DNA of 64,000 bases, from contig NZ_KB976987.1 of NCBI RefSeq assembly GCF_000399685.1, forward strand, positions 2,247,954 to 2,311,953, in the 5' to 3' direction. Source of the stretch: Acinetobacter pittii ANC 4050 (GTDB lineage Bacteria > Pseudomonadota > Gammaproteobacteria > Pseudomonadales > Moraxellaceae). Below are positions 39,736-48,539 of the stretch, piece by piece; positions within the stretch are counted from its first letter, which is position 1, and every line of letters starts with the position of its first letter. The notes below the pieces were generated by a model. That model ran no database searches. It was given only the letters and a program-made list of their open reading frames with translations, and was not told the DNA's origin. The position numbers were made by a program, and so were the translations under genes.

Positions 39736-42147
39736 TTAGTTAAAGGCGCCATTTCTAGGCACAATACTAAAGCTACTATTTAAACGTCCACCAGTAATTG
39801 CAAGCTCACCTAAACGCGCTCCAGCTCCTGTTGAAGGCGGATAGAAATTAATATCTTTAACACGTAATGCGCCGTCAATACTCTTATCAGGGTTAAAATA
39901 AACCGCCGTATTTACGCCAACTTTACCTAAACCACTTGTTGTATCTTTACCCACAACCAAAGCAGTATTAAACGCTAGCTTTCCGGTAATATTATCAAAG
40001 CCAATTGCAGAACCATCAATCGGATCACTAATTTGAACCGTATTTCCAGTTGCAGTCGCAGGCATTGTAAAATCGCCCAGTACAGTTAAAGCACTACCAT
40101 CTGCAATTGAACTATTTGGCACAATCGATAAGTTAAGATCACCACCTAAGCGTAGTTTTAAACCAAATAAGACATCATTATTTTTGGCAAAATTATCAAT
40201 AGGTGAAGTACAGGAACCTGTCGCTGGGCAAGTTTTATATTTAGCTCCCGGTAAATAACCTGCTGCAATTTCTGTTGATAAAGCAAGTAGCATCTCTTTT
40301 AAACTAATATTGAGACTGCCATTTTCCAAACCGATACTTCCATTGCCTTTAACGAACATATCGATATTACGTAACCCCATGTAATAATCAGTAGGGCTAC
40401 CGCCATTATTGGCATTTGGAGAACCATCAATTAATAAAATTGAGGTTGTTTTGGTTCCAGTCGCATCACGTCCCGTAGTTCCAGCAGCTATACCGATACC
40501 TAAACGCGAAGTCATTCCAGAGGTCGCCACGACATTTCGAACAGGCTTACCATTTGCATCTTTGGTATAGTAATAAGCACTATTTGCAGGTGCATCTAAA
40601 CCATATACAGCAGCATTAGCATTTAAGTTATAAAAAGGTAAGGCTAAGCCCCACTGGTTATTTGCACCATTGTCCGCAAACTGATTGGCAGCCGCGACAT
40701 TCGCACTTGTCGTAAAACGACCGCGTCTTGAAAATGCCTGAAACTCTGCACCACGCATCGCAAGAATTAAACTAAATGGATTAGTCACCGTATCACGGTG
40801 AATATTATGCTGATAATCAGCAGCTGTCGTTAAAGTGCCTGATCCTAAACGAATTGCATTTAAAGTCGCGTTGTTTGGCATTAATAATGTTTTTGTATCA
40901 GCGAGATTTAAATAAATATTTCCGCTGTCGAAATAACCGCGAGTAGCTGAGTTAAGACCTGTTAAATTACCAAATTCGAAACCATAAGCATTCAGACCTG
41001 CTCCACCAATTTCTAACGTGGTTGCTTTACCATCTGAACCTAGCATTGAGTCATTATCTTTAGTGAACTCACCTTTCATACGAAAGGCAATTCCAGAATT
41101 ACCTAAAATGCTATTACTTGAACTGGTACCTGAAGCGGTATTTGCCGTACCTAATATTGTTGTATCTGACGTACCATCCATACCACGGACTTGTAAATAA
41201 CTATTTACCATACGTCCGCTAGCACCTAAACGAATCAAACCTTTCGCATTTTGTGGACTATTGGTTGCATCTAAAGCATAAGGATTAGTTTTATCGACAT
41301 TGGAACTTAGCATGACCTCAATATTCAGGCCTGAATTAGTTACTTTCCCACTGCTATCTACATATGTACCTGCAGTTAAACCAGAAGCTGAATCTGCTAC
41401 ACGGTTAAAATCAACATAGCCATAGGTACTATTCGGCGTTTGCCCTACGCTAGCGACGTTAGTTCCAGTATTTGTTTGTAAAACTACGCCACGAGTTGGG
41501 TCAATCAACATTGCCCCTTTACCAACAAAATTAAAGTTAAAATTTCTTAAAATTAATTGATTTAACTGGCTGTGCGCATCCACTTGACCTAGATAAATAT
41601 TGGCATTATTAATACCGAGCGTCATGCTGGACTGACTATTTGCATTAAATAGACCGTCTTGGGTGGTAAGTGCCAAATTTAGTGGAGAAGTTGTTTGAAT
41701 AGCCAACTGCCCCATTGTCGGTGAGCAAGTAGCAGAGTTATTACATACTTTAAAACTATTTACAGTAATGAGTGATGGACTGCTTTGCATAGAAAAGTCG
41801 AGTCCAGTTTTACCCGTAGTTGGATTGCTCCCTACATCTAACCGATAATTTGTACTTAAAGGTTGACTAGATGCATTACTTTTTTGAACTTTAATCCCGC
41901 CTGCTTGTGCTCTTAAGACCTGATCAGCACTGCTAGATGTACCTGCATGATCATCCCAGTAAGCATTATCAATATTGATTTCATTGAACGTCGTTTGAAT
42001 CGAAATTCCATCTTGTCCATTAACAGCACTCAAATCAGCATCTGTTAAAGCTTCTAAAGCAAAAACATGTCCGCTCACTAACAACATGCTGGTTGTTAAT
42101 GCGTTTAAAATAAACTTTGAGCTGTGATTTTCTTTATTTTTTTTCAT
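39736..42147 (-). CDS. Large secreted protein of the LxxLxDxxLxxxxGQ cluster (803 aa)
   Basis: The family is not recognised. The signal peptide (about 1-30, ending HVFA) is followed by LEALTDADLSAVNGQDG. The body is long, low in charge, rich in Asn, Gly, Ser and Thr with many short strands, as in beta-solenoid or barrel proteins. It has two cysteine pairs (CNNSATC, CPATGSC) and the segment LILRNFNFNF, like LIRNFGFNA in the 241-residue neighbour. The end, LGELAITGG to NGAFN, resembles the ends of two cluster members. Start ATG 42147 has AAGGA 9 nt upstream; the longer frame to 42246 would overlap the previous gene. Confidence 0.82.
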   Translation of the reverse strand: MKKNKENHSSKFILNALTTSMLLVSGHVFALEALTDADLSAVNGQDGISIQTTFNEINIDNAYWDDHAGTSSSADQVLRAQAGGIKVQKSNASSQPLSTNYRLDVGSNPTTGKTGLDFSMQSSPSLITVNSFKVCNNSATCSPTMGQLAIQTTSPLNLALTTQDGLFNANSQSSMTLGINNANIYLGQVDAHSQLNQLILRNFNFNFVGKGAMLIDPTRGVVLQTNTGTNVASVGQTPNSTYGYVDFNRVADSASGLTAGTYVDSSGKVTNSGLNIEVMLSSNVDKTNPYALDATNSPQNAKGLIRLGASGRMVNSYLQVRGMDGTSDTTILGTANTASGTSSSNSILGNSGIAFRMKGEFTKDNDSMLGSDGKATTLEIGGAGLNAYGFEFGNLTGLNSATRGYFDSGNIYLNLADTKTLLMPNNATLNAIRLGSGTLTTAADYQHNIHRDTVTNPFSLILAMRGAEFQAFSRRGRFTTSANVAAANQFADNGANNQWGLALPFYNLNANAAVYGLDAPANSAYYYTKDANGKPVRNVVATSGMTSRLGIGIAAGTTGRDATGTKTTSILLIDGSPNANNGGSPTDYYMGLRNIDMFVKGNGSIGLENGSLNISLKEMLLALSTEIAAGYLPGAKYKTCPATGSCTSPIDNFAKNNDVLFGLKLRLGGDLNLSIVPNSSIADGSALTVLGDFTMPATATGNTVQISDPIDGSAIGFDNITGKLAFNTALVVGKDTTSGLGKVGVNTAVYFNPDKSIDGALRVKDINFYPPSTGAGARLGELAITGGRLNSSFSIVPRNGAFN

Positions 42148-42178
42148 CACTTCAGTTCCTTTGAAATCTACATTAACC

Positions 42179-42904
42179 TTAACAACGAGGATGGCTGCCA
42201 TCACAGCTAAAGACCATGACTTTTCCTTGAATAGCCAAGTTTCCATTCATCATCAGGCCCATAAAACCAGTTTCACGTCCATGGTCATATGCCGATGGTG
42301 TCGCTGTAGCAACTTGCTGATTCGCACTATTAGCAGTCGCTGCATAAGTTGGCTTTTTGAAATATGCATAATCATACATATTTGCGCTCGACCCTTGCGC
42401 TATTGTTGAGCTGGTAAAGTTATCTTGCTCAATTGATAAGGCATTAAAACCAAAGTTACGAATTAAAATTGGCTGTGATGCACTAAAACTCAGTTGAATC
42501 GCAGGCTTAATCATTTCAGTATTGTTTTTATCCAAATACTTTAAATCAGCGCCATCTAAACCCATTTTTTGAATATTTAAAGTACCTTGTACACCTTTAA
42601 ATACAAGCCATAGTTTATTGCCACTATCACTATTTTCAGCCCAACCACTTGGTTTCGACGGATCTGCCTGTACAAAACGTTTGTTAATTGCCAACCCAAT
42701 ATGACAGAACTCTACATTCTCACAGACACCACCACTACCATTGTCAAATACACCGTTAGCCGTCTGGTTTAAATTAAGCATTAAAGATAAATCAGCACCT
42801 GCTTGGCCATTTATGGCCTGTAATGCGTCATTATCTAAAGTTTGTAGCTCTGCATGAGTAGCGGTTGCACAAAGAGCGAGGATTAAGGTACTTATTTTTT
42901 TCAT
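42179..42904 (-). CDS. Secreted FilA/DUF6160-like protein (241 aa)
   Basis: The signal peptide (1-18, ending THA) is followed by ELQTLDNDALQAINGQAGADL. The rest has strands such as LVFKGVQGTLNIQ and PILIRNFGFNA, and two cysteine pairs: CENVEFC early and CDGSHPRC as the last eight residues. It resembles small Acinetobacter proteins annotated FilA or DUF6160, but I cannot confirm this. The binding site AGGAGG before ATG 42904 is strong. It lies 15 nt after the 697-residue gene and 31 nt before the 803-residue gene, in one operon. Confidence 0.82.
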   Translation of the reverse strand: MKKISTLILALCATATHAELQTLDNDALQAINGQAGADLSLMLNLNQTANGVFDNGSGGVCENVEFCHIGLAINKRFVQADPSKPSGWAENSDSGNKLWLVFKGVQGTLNIQKMGLDGADLKYLDKNNTEMIKPAIQLSFSASQPILIRNFGFNALSIEQDNFTSSTIAQGSSANMYDYAYFKKPTYAATANSANQQVATATPSAYDHGRETGFMGLMMNGNLAIQGKVMVFSCDGSHPRC

Positions 42905-42919
42905 ATTACGCTCCTCCTC

Positions 42920-45013
42920 TTATAGGCCTTTAGTTGTTAATTTAAGGTGCTGAATTAATACACCATCAATAACAGCTGAACCTAAATTATTTATTGGGCT
43001 AGAATTTATAACAGGAGTTGGCGCCTGATTTAATGTTGGAAAAGTTGTACCTGTCATTCCATTATTAGCGCCAATTAAATTATTTACTTCGTTATTTGCT
43101 GCGGTTAACCAAACAGCTGAAGAGTTTGCCCAAACACGGTTTGCTATTGAACCATACATAGGCGTAGTTCCAGAAGTGCTACTACAACCAATAGTTGTAG
43201 AGCATGTAGCATCAGCAGGCTTTGTTGTTGGAGCTAAAATTGCCCAAGGTGTAGAACCATTATTATATTCCCACTGATATAAATATCCTGTTGTACCAGC
43301 ACCACAAATAAATAGAGTACAACTATAAGACTGAACCCACGTCTGAGTATTTACTCCACGTTGTTTATAATGTACTTCAGTCATCTGATTTGAAGAAGTT
43401 GTTCTTGAAACCGTACCAGAATTTAACTTACCAAACGAAATACCCACTGCTCCTTCATCTGTTGAAGCTCTTAGAGTTTTTCCACCATCCTCACTAAAGG
43501 CAGTACCAATGGTAATACTACTGTGTGTCGCATTATAGCCTTGGTAATTTTTACCGCCTAAAGTTAGTTGGTCACCACATTGATAAACATTACAAGTTGA
43601 GCCTTTATAAGAGGTATCCGCACCGCTATAGTCTGTATAAATTTGTTTATAAATTTCTGGCTTATTCGCAATACGGGCAATTTCTAAACTAAAGTTTTTA
43701 CCATCAGAACCTAAAATCAAAGGCTGATATAAAGTACCTAATACAAGATTAATATTTGGGTTATAAAGATAAACACCCTCGTTAGCATCAAAAGTAGGTG
43801 CTACGCCACCATTAATTGCAGGTGTAATAAGATTTCCACTATCGCTCGTTTCACGTGTACTCAAACGTAAAATTCCAGCATTCGATAAACCTGAAGCATC
43901 CCACGTTTTTGTGGCCGTTTTACTATCTGTACGTGTACGTTTTTCTACATAATACCGACATCCCGCTGAGGTACCAAAACTTCCTGTTCCGCCATTATTA
44001 CAATCACCTGTTGTGCTTGTACTTAATGTTGAATTGGCACCTGCATGAATAAGAGTCCACGGAGAAGTAGTAGATCCCTCTGTTAGAGAACTTGTAGTAA
44101 TAGCCTTAACATCCTTGCTATCCCCGCTATTCAAACGTATAACTCCAGCAATCCCCAAAGTATTATTATAAAAAGGGCTCATGCCTCCACTAGTTGTGGC
44201 TCCACCTAAAGTTTGAAATACCTGTAAACGACTACCATTTAGACTAAAATTATTCCAAATCCCCTGTAGACGAAGACGATTTGCCCGTGTTGCATCAGTA
44301 CTTGTACCAATTAAACCATTTGAGTCGCCATAATTAAATTGATCTGCTGCCCCATTTATTTTATTCGGATTTCGAACGAAGATATCGGACCATAGACCTA
44401 GCTTCAACTTATAAGCATCTATACCCGCCGTATCTTTTGTTCCAATCTCATATAAAGGCGCTTCCAAAGCTAGATAGGTTAATTGACAAGTAGGATCAGT
44501 CGTACCTGTACAATTATTTGCACTAAAATTCGGCACTGAATTTTCAGTGGCAACTTTAAATATCCAAGGGTTAACAGCTGTACCCCAACTTGAAATTGCG
44601 GCAGCCGCATCAGTAGAGGCAATACGGGTGTTAGTATTATTATCAGATTTAGAAAGAGCTAAGCCATAAAGATAAATATCAGCTTTACCCACTGCACGGT
44701 CACCTGAATCAACCGAACCGTTTTTATTGGTGTCTGCCGAAGTCATACTTAATGGACCTACAGGTACGTAATTGATATAACCCGTATCTTTAGTGCGGTC
44801 GGTTAAAATTTGGTTTGTAGTTTCATTCGCTCCAGCTCCACGAAATACCATATAAGTATTTTGAGGCAAAATAGCGATACCTTCACCAGTGGTTTCACTT
44901 AAACCTGCATCAGAAAGTTCTTCGAGAGCAAAACTTGGCTGGCTTATACAAAAGCCAATTAAACTTGCCAAAACGGTTTTTTGAAACCTTACCGTATAAT
45001 TAAGTGTAGTCAT
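42920..45013 (-). CDS. Large secreted protein of the cluster (697 aa) with Ca-loop-like motif
   Basis: The signal peptide (about 1-29, ending PSFA) is followed by LEELSDAGLSETTGEG, a variant of the cluster motif. Residues 94-105 (DTNKNGSVDSGD) look like a dockerin/EF-hand calcium loop. The mature part has five cysteine pairs (for example CNVYQC, CTLFIC, CSTTIGC) and no unpaired cysteine. The end, VIDGVLIQHLKLTTKGL, resembles the end of the 317-residue protein. Start ATG 45013 has AGGAAGG upstream. It is the first gene of a three-gene operon. The function is unknown; a surface location is inferred. Confidence 0.82.
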   Translation of the reverse strand: MTTLNYTVRFQKTVLASLIGFCISQPSFALEELSDAGLSETTGEGIAILPQNTYMVFRGAGANETTNQILTDRTKDTGYINYVPVGPLSMTSADTNKNGSVDSGDRAVGKADIYLYGLALSKSDNNTNTRIASTDAAAAISSWGTAVNPWIFKVATENSVPNFSANNCTGTTDPTCQLTYLALEAPLYEIGTKDTAGIDAYKLKLGLWSDIFVRNPNKINGAADQFNYGDSNGLIGTSTDATRANRLRLQGIWNNFSLNGSRLQVFQTLGGATTSGGMSPFYNNTLGIAGVIRLNSGDSKDVKAITTSSLTEGSTTSPWTLIHAGANSTLSTSTTGDCNNGGTGSFGTSAGCRYYVEKRTRTDSKTATKTWDASGLSNAGILRLSTRETSDSGNLITPAINGGVAPTFDANEGVYLYNPNINLVLGTLYQPLILGSDGKNFSLEIARIANKPEIYKQIYTDYSGADTSYKGSTCNVYQCGDQLTLGGKNYQGYNATHSSITIGTAFSEDGGKTLRASTDEGAVGISFGKLNSGTVSRTTSSNQMTEVHYKQRGVNTQTWVQSYSCTLFICGAGTTGYLYQWEYNNGSTPWAILAPTTKPADATCSTTIGCSSTSGTTPMYGSIANRVWANSSAVWLTAANNEVNNLIGANNGMTGTTFPTLNQAPTPVINSSPINNLGSAVIDGVLIQHLKLTTKGL

Positions 45014-45151
45014 CTTGACCTTCCTGTTTATACGATGCCGCGCACCATATTTATTTTTCTTTAACAATCCTTGATGCTAGGTGAATTTTTCCTTTTCCCC
45101 CTAGACTAGAAGGCAAATCTAAATAGATATTGCCAACCCTTCCACATTTCC

Positions 45152-45180
45152 ATTATGCGCAATATTTGCACGAATGCAAA
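45152..45180 (-). promoter_or_regulatory. Putative promoter of the secreted-protein operon with TTTGCATTC element
   Basis: On the minus strand TTGCAT (plus 45174-45179) and CATAAT (plus 45152-45157) are 16 nt apart, good -35 and -10 boxes for the 697-aa gene. The -35 lies in an inverted repeat TTTGCA-CGAA-TGCAAA (45165-45180). A second TTTGCATTC copy is at plus 45211-45219, 39 nt further upstream. Confidence 0.5.
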
Positions 45181-45240
45181 AAAAAGAGCTTAAAAACTTA
45201 CTTTTCCGATGAATGCAAAATTTAAACTACACATTCATAC

Positions 45241-46590
45241 TTAGCAGAACTTTAAACTTCCGTAGCAGTTTGGAGCAAAAGACTGGTTAGCCAATTGTAA
45301 ATTCTGTAATTCTAGTACTGCTGGTCTCGCGTTTGATAAATCCCTTGTCCCAACATTAAAATCACCACCAATACAATTTACAGCCAAGAAACCACAGTTT
45401 AATGGATTCTGGGTTAATTCTTTGCTCACCTCAGTAAGGGCATCTCTAATAGTATCTGTTTTAATAACGACACTATTAGTCGGGTCAATTCGACCAATAT
45501 CTATTGGATTTGATAACTCTAGCCACCAACCACGCATTGCTGTTGATACTGTTCCAGGCCAACGTATATCCTGTCCCTGCATCGATAATGATAATGGACT
45601 ACCACTCAAATTAATTTTATGGATATAACCTAAATTTTCTAACAACGGCACTGTTACAGGTAAATTATTAATGGTCCCGCGAAGATTACCATTTAACGTA
45701 ATTCCCCCAAGGATATCAACATCAGCTGCCAATGTACCCGACAAGTCAATCCCATTGACTATAGCAGAGGCTAATAAATTTACACTGCTCATCCGTTGTC
45801 CGGATACGATTGATTGTGGTAATGATAACTGCGCTTTTTGTGTAGGAGACAGTGTTATATCATAAGATTTAGTCTGGAAATCAAGATTAAATCCTGCTCC
45901 CAATGCAATTTCACCTCTAGCTTTACCTGTAATTGCCTGATTAACACCACAACCCGCAGGAGATGGATAGACGCCACAAGCAGGACTACCTGTTTGGGTA
46001 ATGCGTGCAGCCTCAACAGTCGCCGCACCAACTTGGGGTGCTACTACCATATAACCACTTAAACTATTAATACCATTTGGTGTAGCTGAGTTTTCTGAAC
46101 CAATAGTTAAAAGCCCCTCAACTGCTTCAGCACTCAAGCGAATACCAGCTACTTCACGAGTTGATGCACTATTTGGGTTTTTTATTGCCAATTCGAAAAA
46201 AGGATTTGTCAGTTTAGCATCGCTTGCCACCCGGCCCTCGCGTGTATCTGCTATACCACTTAAACTAACATTATCAAAATCAATATCACAGCCGCCTGCA
46301 CCATTTACCCCACCACAACCTAACTGTAGTTTACGAACATTGGCATTAATTTCTAACTCGGCCTCTAAACCTAATTTATAAAATCCTACATTACTATTGC
46401 TATCACGCAATTTTTCCAGATTTGCAGAATCATTAGGTGCAATATAAGACATACTCATCAAGGCTTGGCCCCGAGTTGCTGATAGTTCCGAATCTGACAT
46501 AGGAACTAATGTCGAAGCAGCATAAGCTGAAGAAAAGCATAAGCTTCCGAGTGTTAAGAGTGCTACTCGAAGAGACGTAAACTGTCGCAT
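45241..46590 (-). CDS. Secreted protein of the LxxLxDxxLxxxxGQ cluster (449 aa)
   Basis: The signal peptide (about 1-25, ending AYA) is followed by ASTLVPMSDSELSATRGQ. Four cysteine pairs are visible (CGGVNGAGGC, CGVYPSPAGC, CGFLAVNC and CYGSLKFC, which is the C-terminus). The middle alternates hydrophobic and polar residues, as in lipid-binding or solenoid folds (ITLNGNLRGTINNLPVTVPL). I start at ATG 46590, with GGAGGT 5 nt upstream, giving a cleaner signal peptide than ATG 46617. It is 227 nt upstream of the three-gene operon. It may correspond to one of the proteins called Fil in Acinetobacter; not confirmed. Confidence 0.8.
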   Translation of the reverse strand: MRQFTSLRVALLTLGSLCFSSAYAASTLVPMSDSELSATRGQALMSMSYIAPNDSANLEKLRDSNSNVGFYKLGLEAELEINANVRKLQLGCGGVNGAGGCDIDFDNVSLSGIADTREGRVASDAKLTNPFFELAIKNPNSASTREVAGIRLSAEAVEGLLTIGSENSATPNGINSLSGYMVVAPQVGAATVEAARITQTGSPACGVYPSPAGCGVNQAITGKARGEIALGAGFNLDFQTKSYDITLSPTQKAQLSLPQSIVSGQRMSSVNLLASAIVNGIDLSGTLAADVDILGGITLNGNLRGTINNLPVTVPLLENLGYIHKINLSGSPLSLSMQGQDIRWPGTVSTAMRGWWLELSNPIDIGRIDPTNSVVIKTDTIRDALTEVSKELTQNPLNCGFLAVNCIGGDFNVGTRDLSNARPAVLELQNLQLANQSFAPNCYGSLKFC

Positions 46591-46893
46591 GGCCGACCTC
46601 CGTATCCGTGGGGGCATAATCCTGTTTAATTTCTTTTTATTTGGCCTATCTACATTTGATTATGTATTTAACTAAACATTATCAAAGAGAGCCTATATCT
46701 ACTCTATTTGCTTTTAAATTCTGTGATACAGAGCAAAAAACAAATCAATCATTGATCATTTTATATCATTTTTTACAAAAGAAAACTGTCGTTTATCATA
46801 ATTCCGATAAACGCTTCTCGTAAAAATTTTATATATAAAATTGGGCCACCTCAGTGACCCATCATTATTAAAACTATTATTCAGCTAAGAAAA
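46591..46893. other. Gene-free region between dcd and the 449-aa secreted protein
   Basis: No gene is seen. On the minus strand TTGATA and CATAAT about 15 nt apart may be the promoter of the secreted-protein gene. A perfect 8-bp inverted repeat, CGTTTATC (46790-46797) and GATAAACG (46806-46813), lies near the dcd end without a T tract. A weak hairpin at 46842-46862 may end dcd. Confidence 0.4.
46842..46862 (-). terminator. Possible weak terminator after dcd
   Basis: TGGGTCAC and GTGGCCCA pair with one mismatch on the minus strand, followed by ATTTTATAT. It begins about 32 nt after the dcd stop. Confidence 0.4.
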
Positions 46894-47463
46894 TTATGTT
46901 TTAGGAAGAGTAACACCTGTTTGGCCTTGGTATTTACCACCACGGTCTTTATAAGAGGTTTCACATACTTCATCACTTTCAAAGAATAGCATTTGCGCTA
47001 CGCCTTCCCCTGCATAAATACGTGCAGGTAAATTAGTCGTATTTGAGAATTCTAAAGTAACGTGACCTTCCCATTCAGGTTCTAAGGGAGTCACATTTAC
47101 AATAATACCGCAGCGAGCATAGGTCGACTTGCCTAAACAAACGGTCAACACATTGCGAGGAATACGGAAATATTCAATTGTACGCGCTAGAGCAAATGAG
47201 TTTGGTGGAATAATACAAACGTCAGATTCAATATCGATAAAACTTTTGTCATCAAAATTCTTTGGATCAACAATTGCAGAATGTACGTTTGTAAAAACCT
47301 TAAATTCACGGGCACAGCGTACATCATAACCATAGCTAGAGACCCCGTAGGAAATCAACTTTTCACCATTTTCATCAAAACGGACTTGATTCTCTGCATA
47401 AGGTTCAATCATGCCGTGTTTTTCGCTCATCTCGCGAATCCAACGATCAGACTTAATAGCCAT
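46894..47463 (-). CDS. dcd: dCTP deaminase
   Basis: Dcd deaminates dCTP to dUTP, feeding dTTP synthesis. The 189-residue protein has the normal length, with [10 protein letters not shown] (111-120) and the catalytic Glu138 in [13 protein letters not shown], and the end [15 protein letters not shown] start at ATG 47463 ([13 protein letters not shown]), with GGATAG upstream; a TTG at 47478 in frame is not needed. It is transcribed alone. Confidence 0.96.
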   Translation of the reverse strand: MAIKSDRWIREMSEKHGMIEPYAENQVRFDENGEKLISYGVSSYGYDVRCAREFKVFTNVHSAIVDPKNFDDKSFIDIESDVCIIPPNSFALARTIEYFRIPRNVLTVCLGKSTYARCGIIVNVTPLEPEWEGHVTLEFSNTTNLPARIYAGEGVAQMLFFESDEVCETSYKDRGGKYQGQTGVTLPKT

Positions 47464-47540
47464 GTATTTTCTATCCAAAAGGTAATTTCATTGATTGCGA
47501 CGTACTTTAACGTAAAAAAGCAATTATGAAAACAACGCTT

Positions 47541-47567
47541 GAGCTACTCTTCTCGATAAGAATAGCT
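47541..47567 (-). terminator. Possible terminator after LysE-type gene
   Basis: GAGCTA/TAGCTC and TCTT/AAGA form an interrupted stem just beyond the exporter stop; the minus-strand T run is displaced (GTTTTC), so it is weak. Confidence 0.35.
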
Positions 47568-47578
47568 CAGCTGTACAT

Positions 47579-48172
47579 TTAAAGGTTCAGTAAAGCAGAA
47601 TAACTAATTGGAATTGAAAAGCTGACCAAAACAAGAGAGGCCGTTCTTTGTAAATTAGTTTGATTTAACCAACCCACTTTCTTAGATGCTAAAACCGATC
47701 CCAAGAAGATCCAGAACAATGCAATTGGGGTAATAAGTGCTAAATAAGCCATCATATGAATTAAATAAATATGAAAATTACTCCATGCAGCTACCGGAAA
47801 AATAGCTGAAGCAAAGAGTAAGGCTTTGGGATTTAATAAAGTTGCACAGAATAATTCACGAGCACGAATCGTAGGCTGATTTAATTCAACTTCTTGATTT
47901 GCCGTATGCCATAACTTAATGGCTAAGAAAATAATATAACAAGCACTCAATAGCTTTAGAATAGGCGGCAGCATTGGTAGTGTGCTAGACACTTTTCCAA
48001 TCAACATTCCCCATGCAGAAATAGAGATCACGTAACCCAAAACTTCTGCTGGAATAAGTTTTACTGACTTCCTTAAACCCACTTGCACGCCCGAAGAAGC
48101 GAGTAGTGTATTGGTTGGACCAGGAGTAAGTAAAATTGTGGCTACTAAGCCAATAAAAAGCCATGAAATCAT
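47579..48172 (-). CDS. LysE/RhtB family exporter
   Basis: The 197-residue protein has about five to six membrane segments and the family signature LLTPGPTNTLLASSGVQVGLRKS near the N-terminus (LysE members carry a GPG-type motif there). Members export amino acids or similar small metabolites; the substrate is not evident. The short N-terminus and the absence of a neighbouring regulator give no further hint. A second LysE-type protein is at 55.1 kb, with a different sequence. Confidence 0.85.
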   Translation of the reverse strand: MISWLFIGLVATILLTPGPTNTLLASSGVQVGLRKSVKLIPAEVLGYVISISAWGMLIGKVSSTLPMLPPILKLLSACYIIFLAIKLWHTANQEVELNQPTIRARELFCATLLNPKALLFASAIFPVAAWSNFHIYLIHMMAYLALITPIALFWIFLGSVLASKKVGWLNQTNLQRTASLVLVSFSIPISYSALLNL

Positions 48173-48539
48173 TGAATGACCTCACAATATAGTCATCTCA
48201 GATTAATAGATATCCTGTTACAAGGCAAAAGGTAATTGTAAGACAAAATTTTTAAAATTATTTTTATCATCTCAATAAAATTCATAAAAACAAATATTTA
48301 TAAAATTATTTCAAAAAGTAAAGAAGAAAACTTTACGGTCAGTTGTGATGCTTTTCAAATAGATTACGCATTAAGTAACATAAGTATTTTTATTTTAAGT
48401 CTATTTTTCCATCAAAAGTCTTTATAATAAAAAATATATAGTAATGGTAAGTTTAAATTTTAAGCTTTTAATAAGTTTCAATTCTTATATTATTTCTGAT
48501 TTTTTATATAGAGCACCGCGCTCTACTACCTTAATGATT
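48173..48539. other. AT-rich gene-free region before the DUF2062 gene
   Basis: This roughly 365-nt stretch is very AT-rich and lies between divergent genes. I see no RNA gene, repeat or convincing operator in it. The DUF2062 frame stays open back to 48444, but those extra residues do not resemble the family. Confidence 0.4.

Noticed and set aside
38621..46590. Shared N-terminal motif as a bacteriocin double-glycine leader
   Set aside because: The motif follows a normal signal peptide, the proteins are large, and no peptidase-ABC exporter is encoded nearby.
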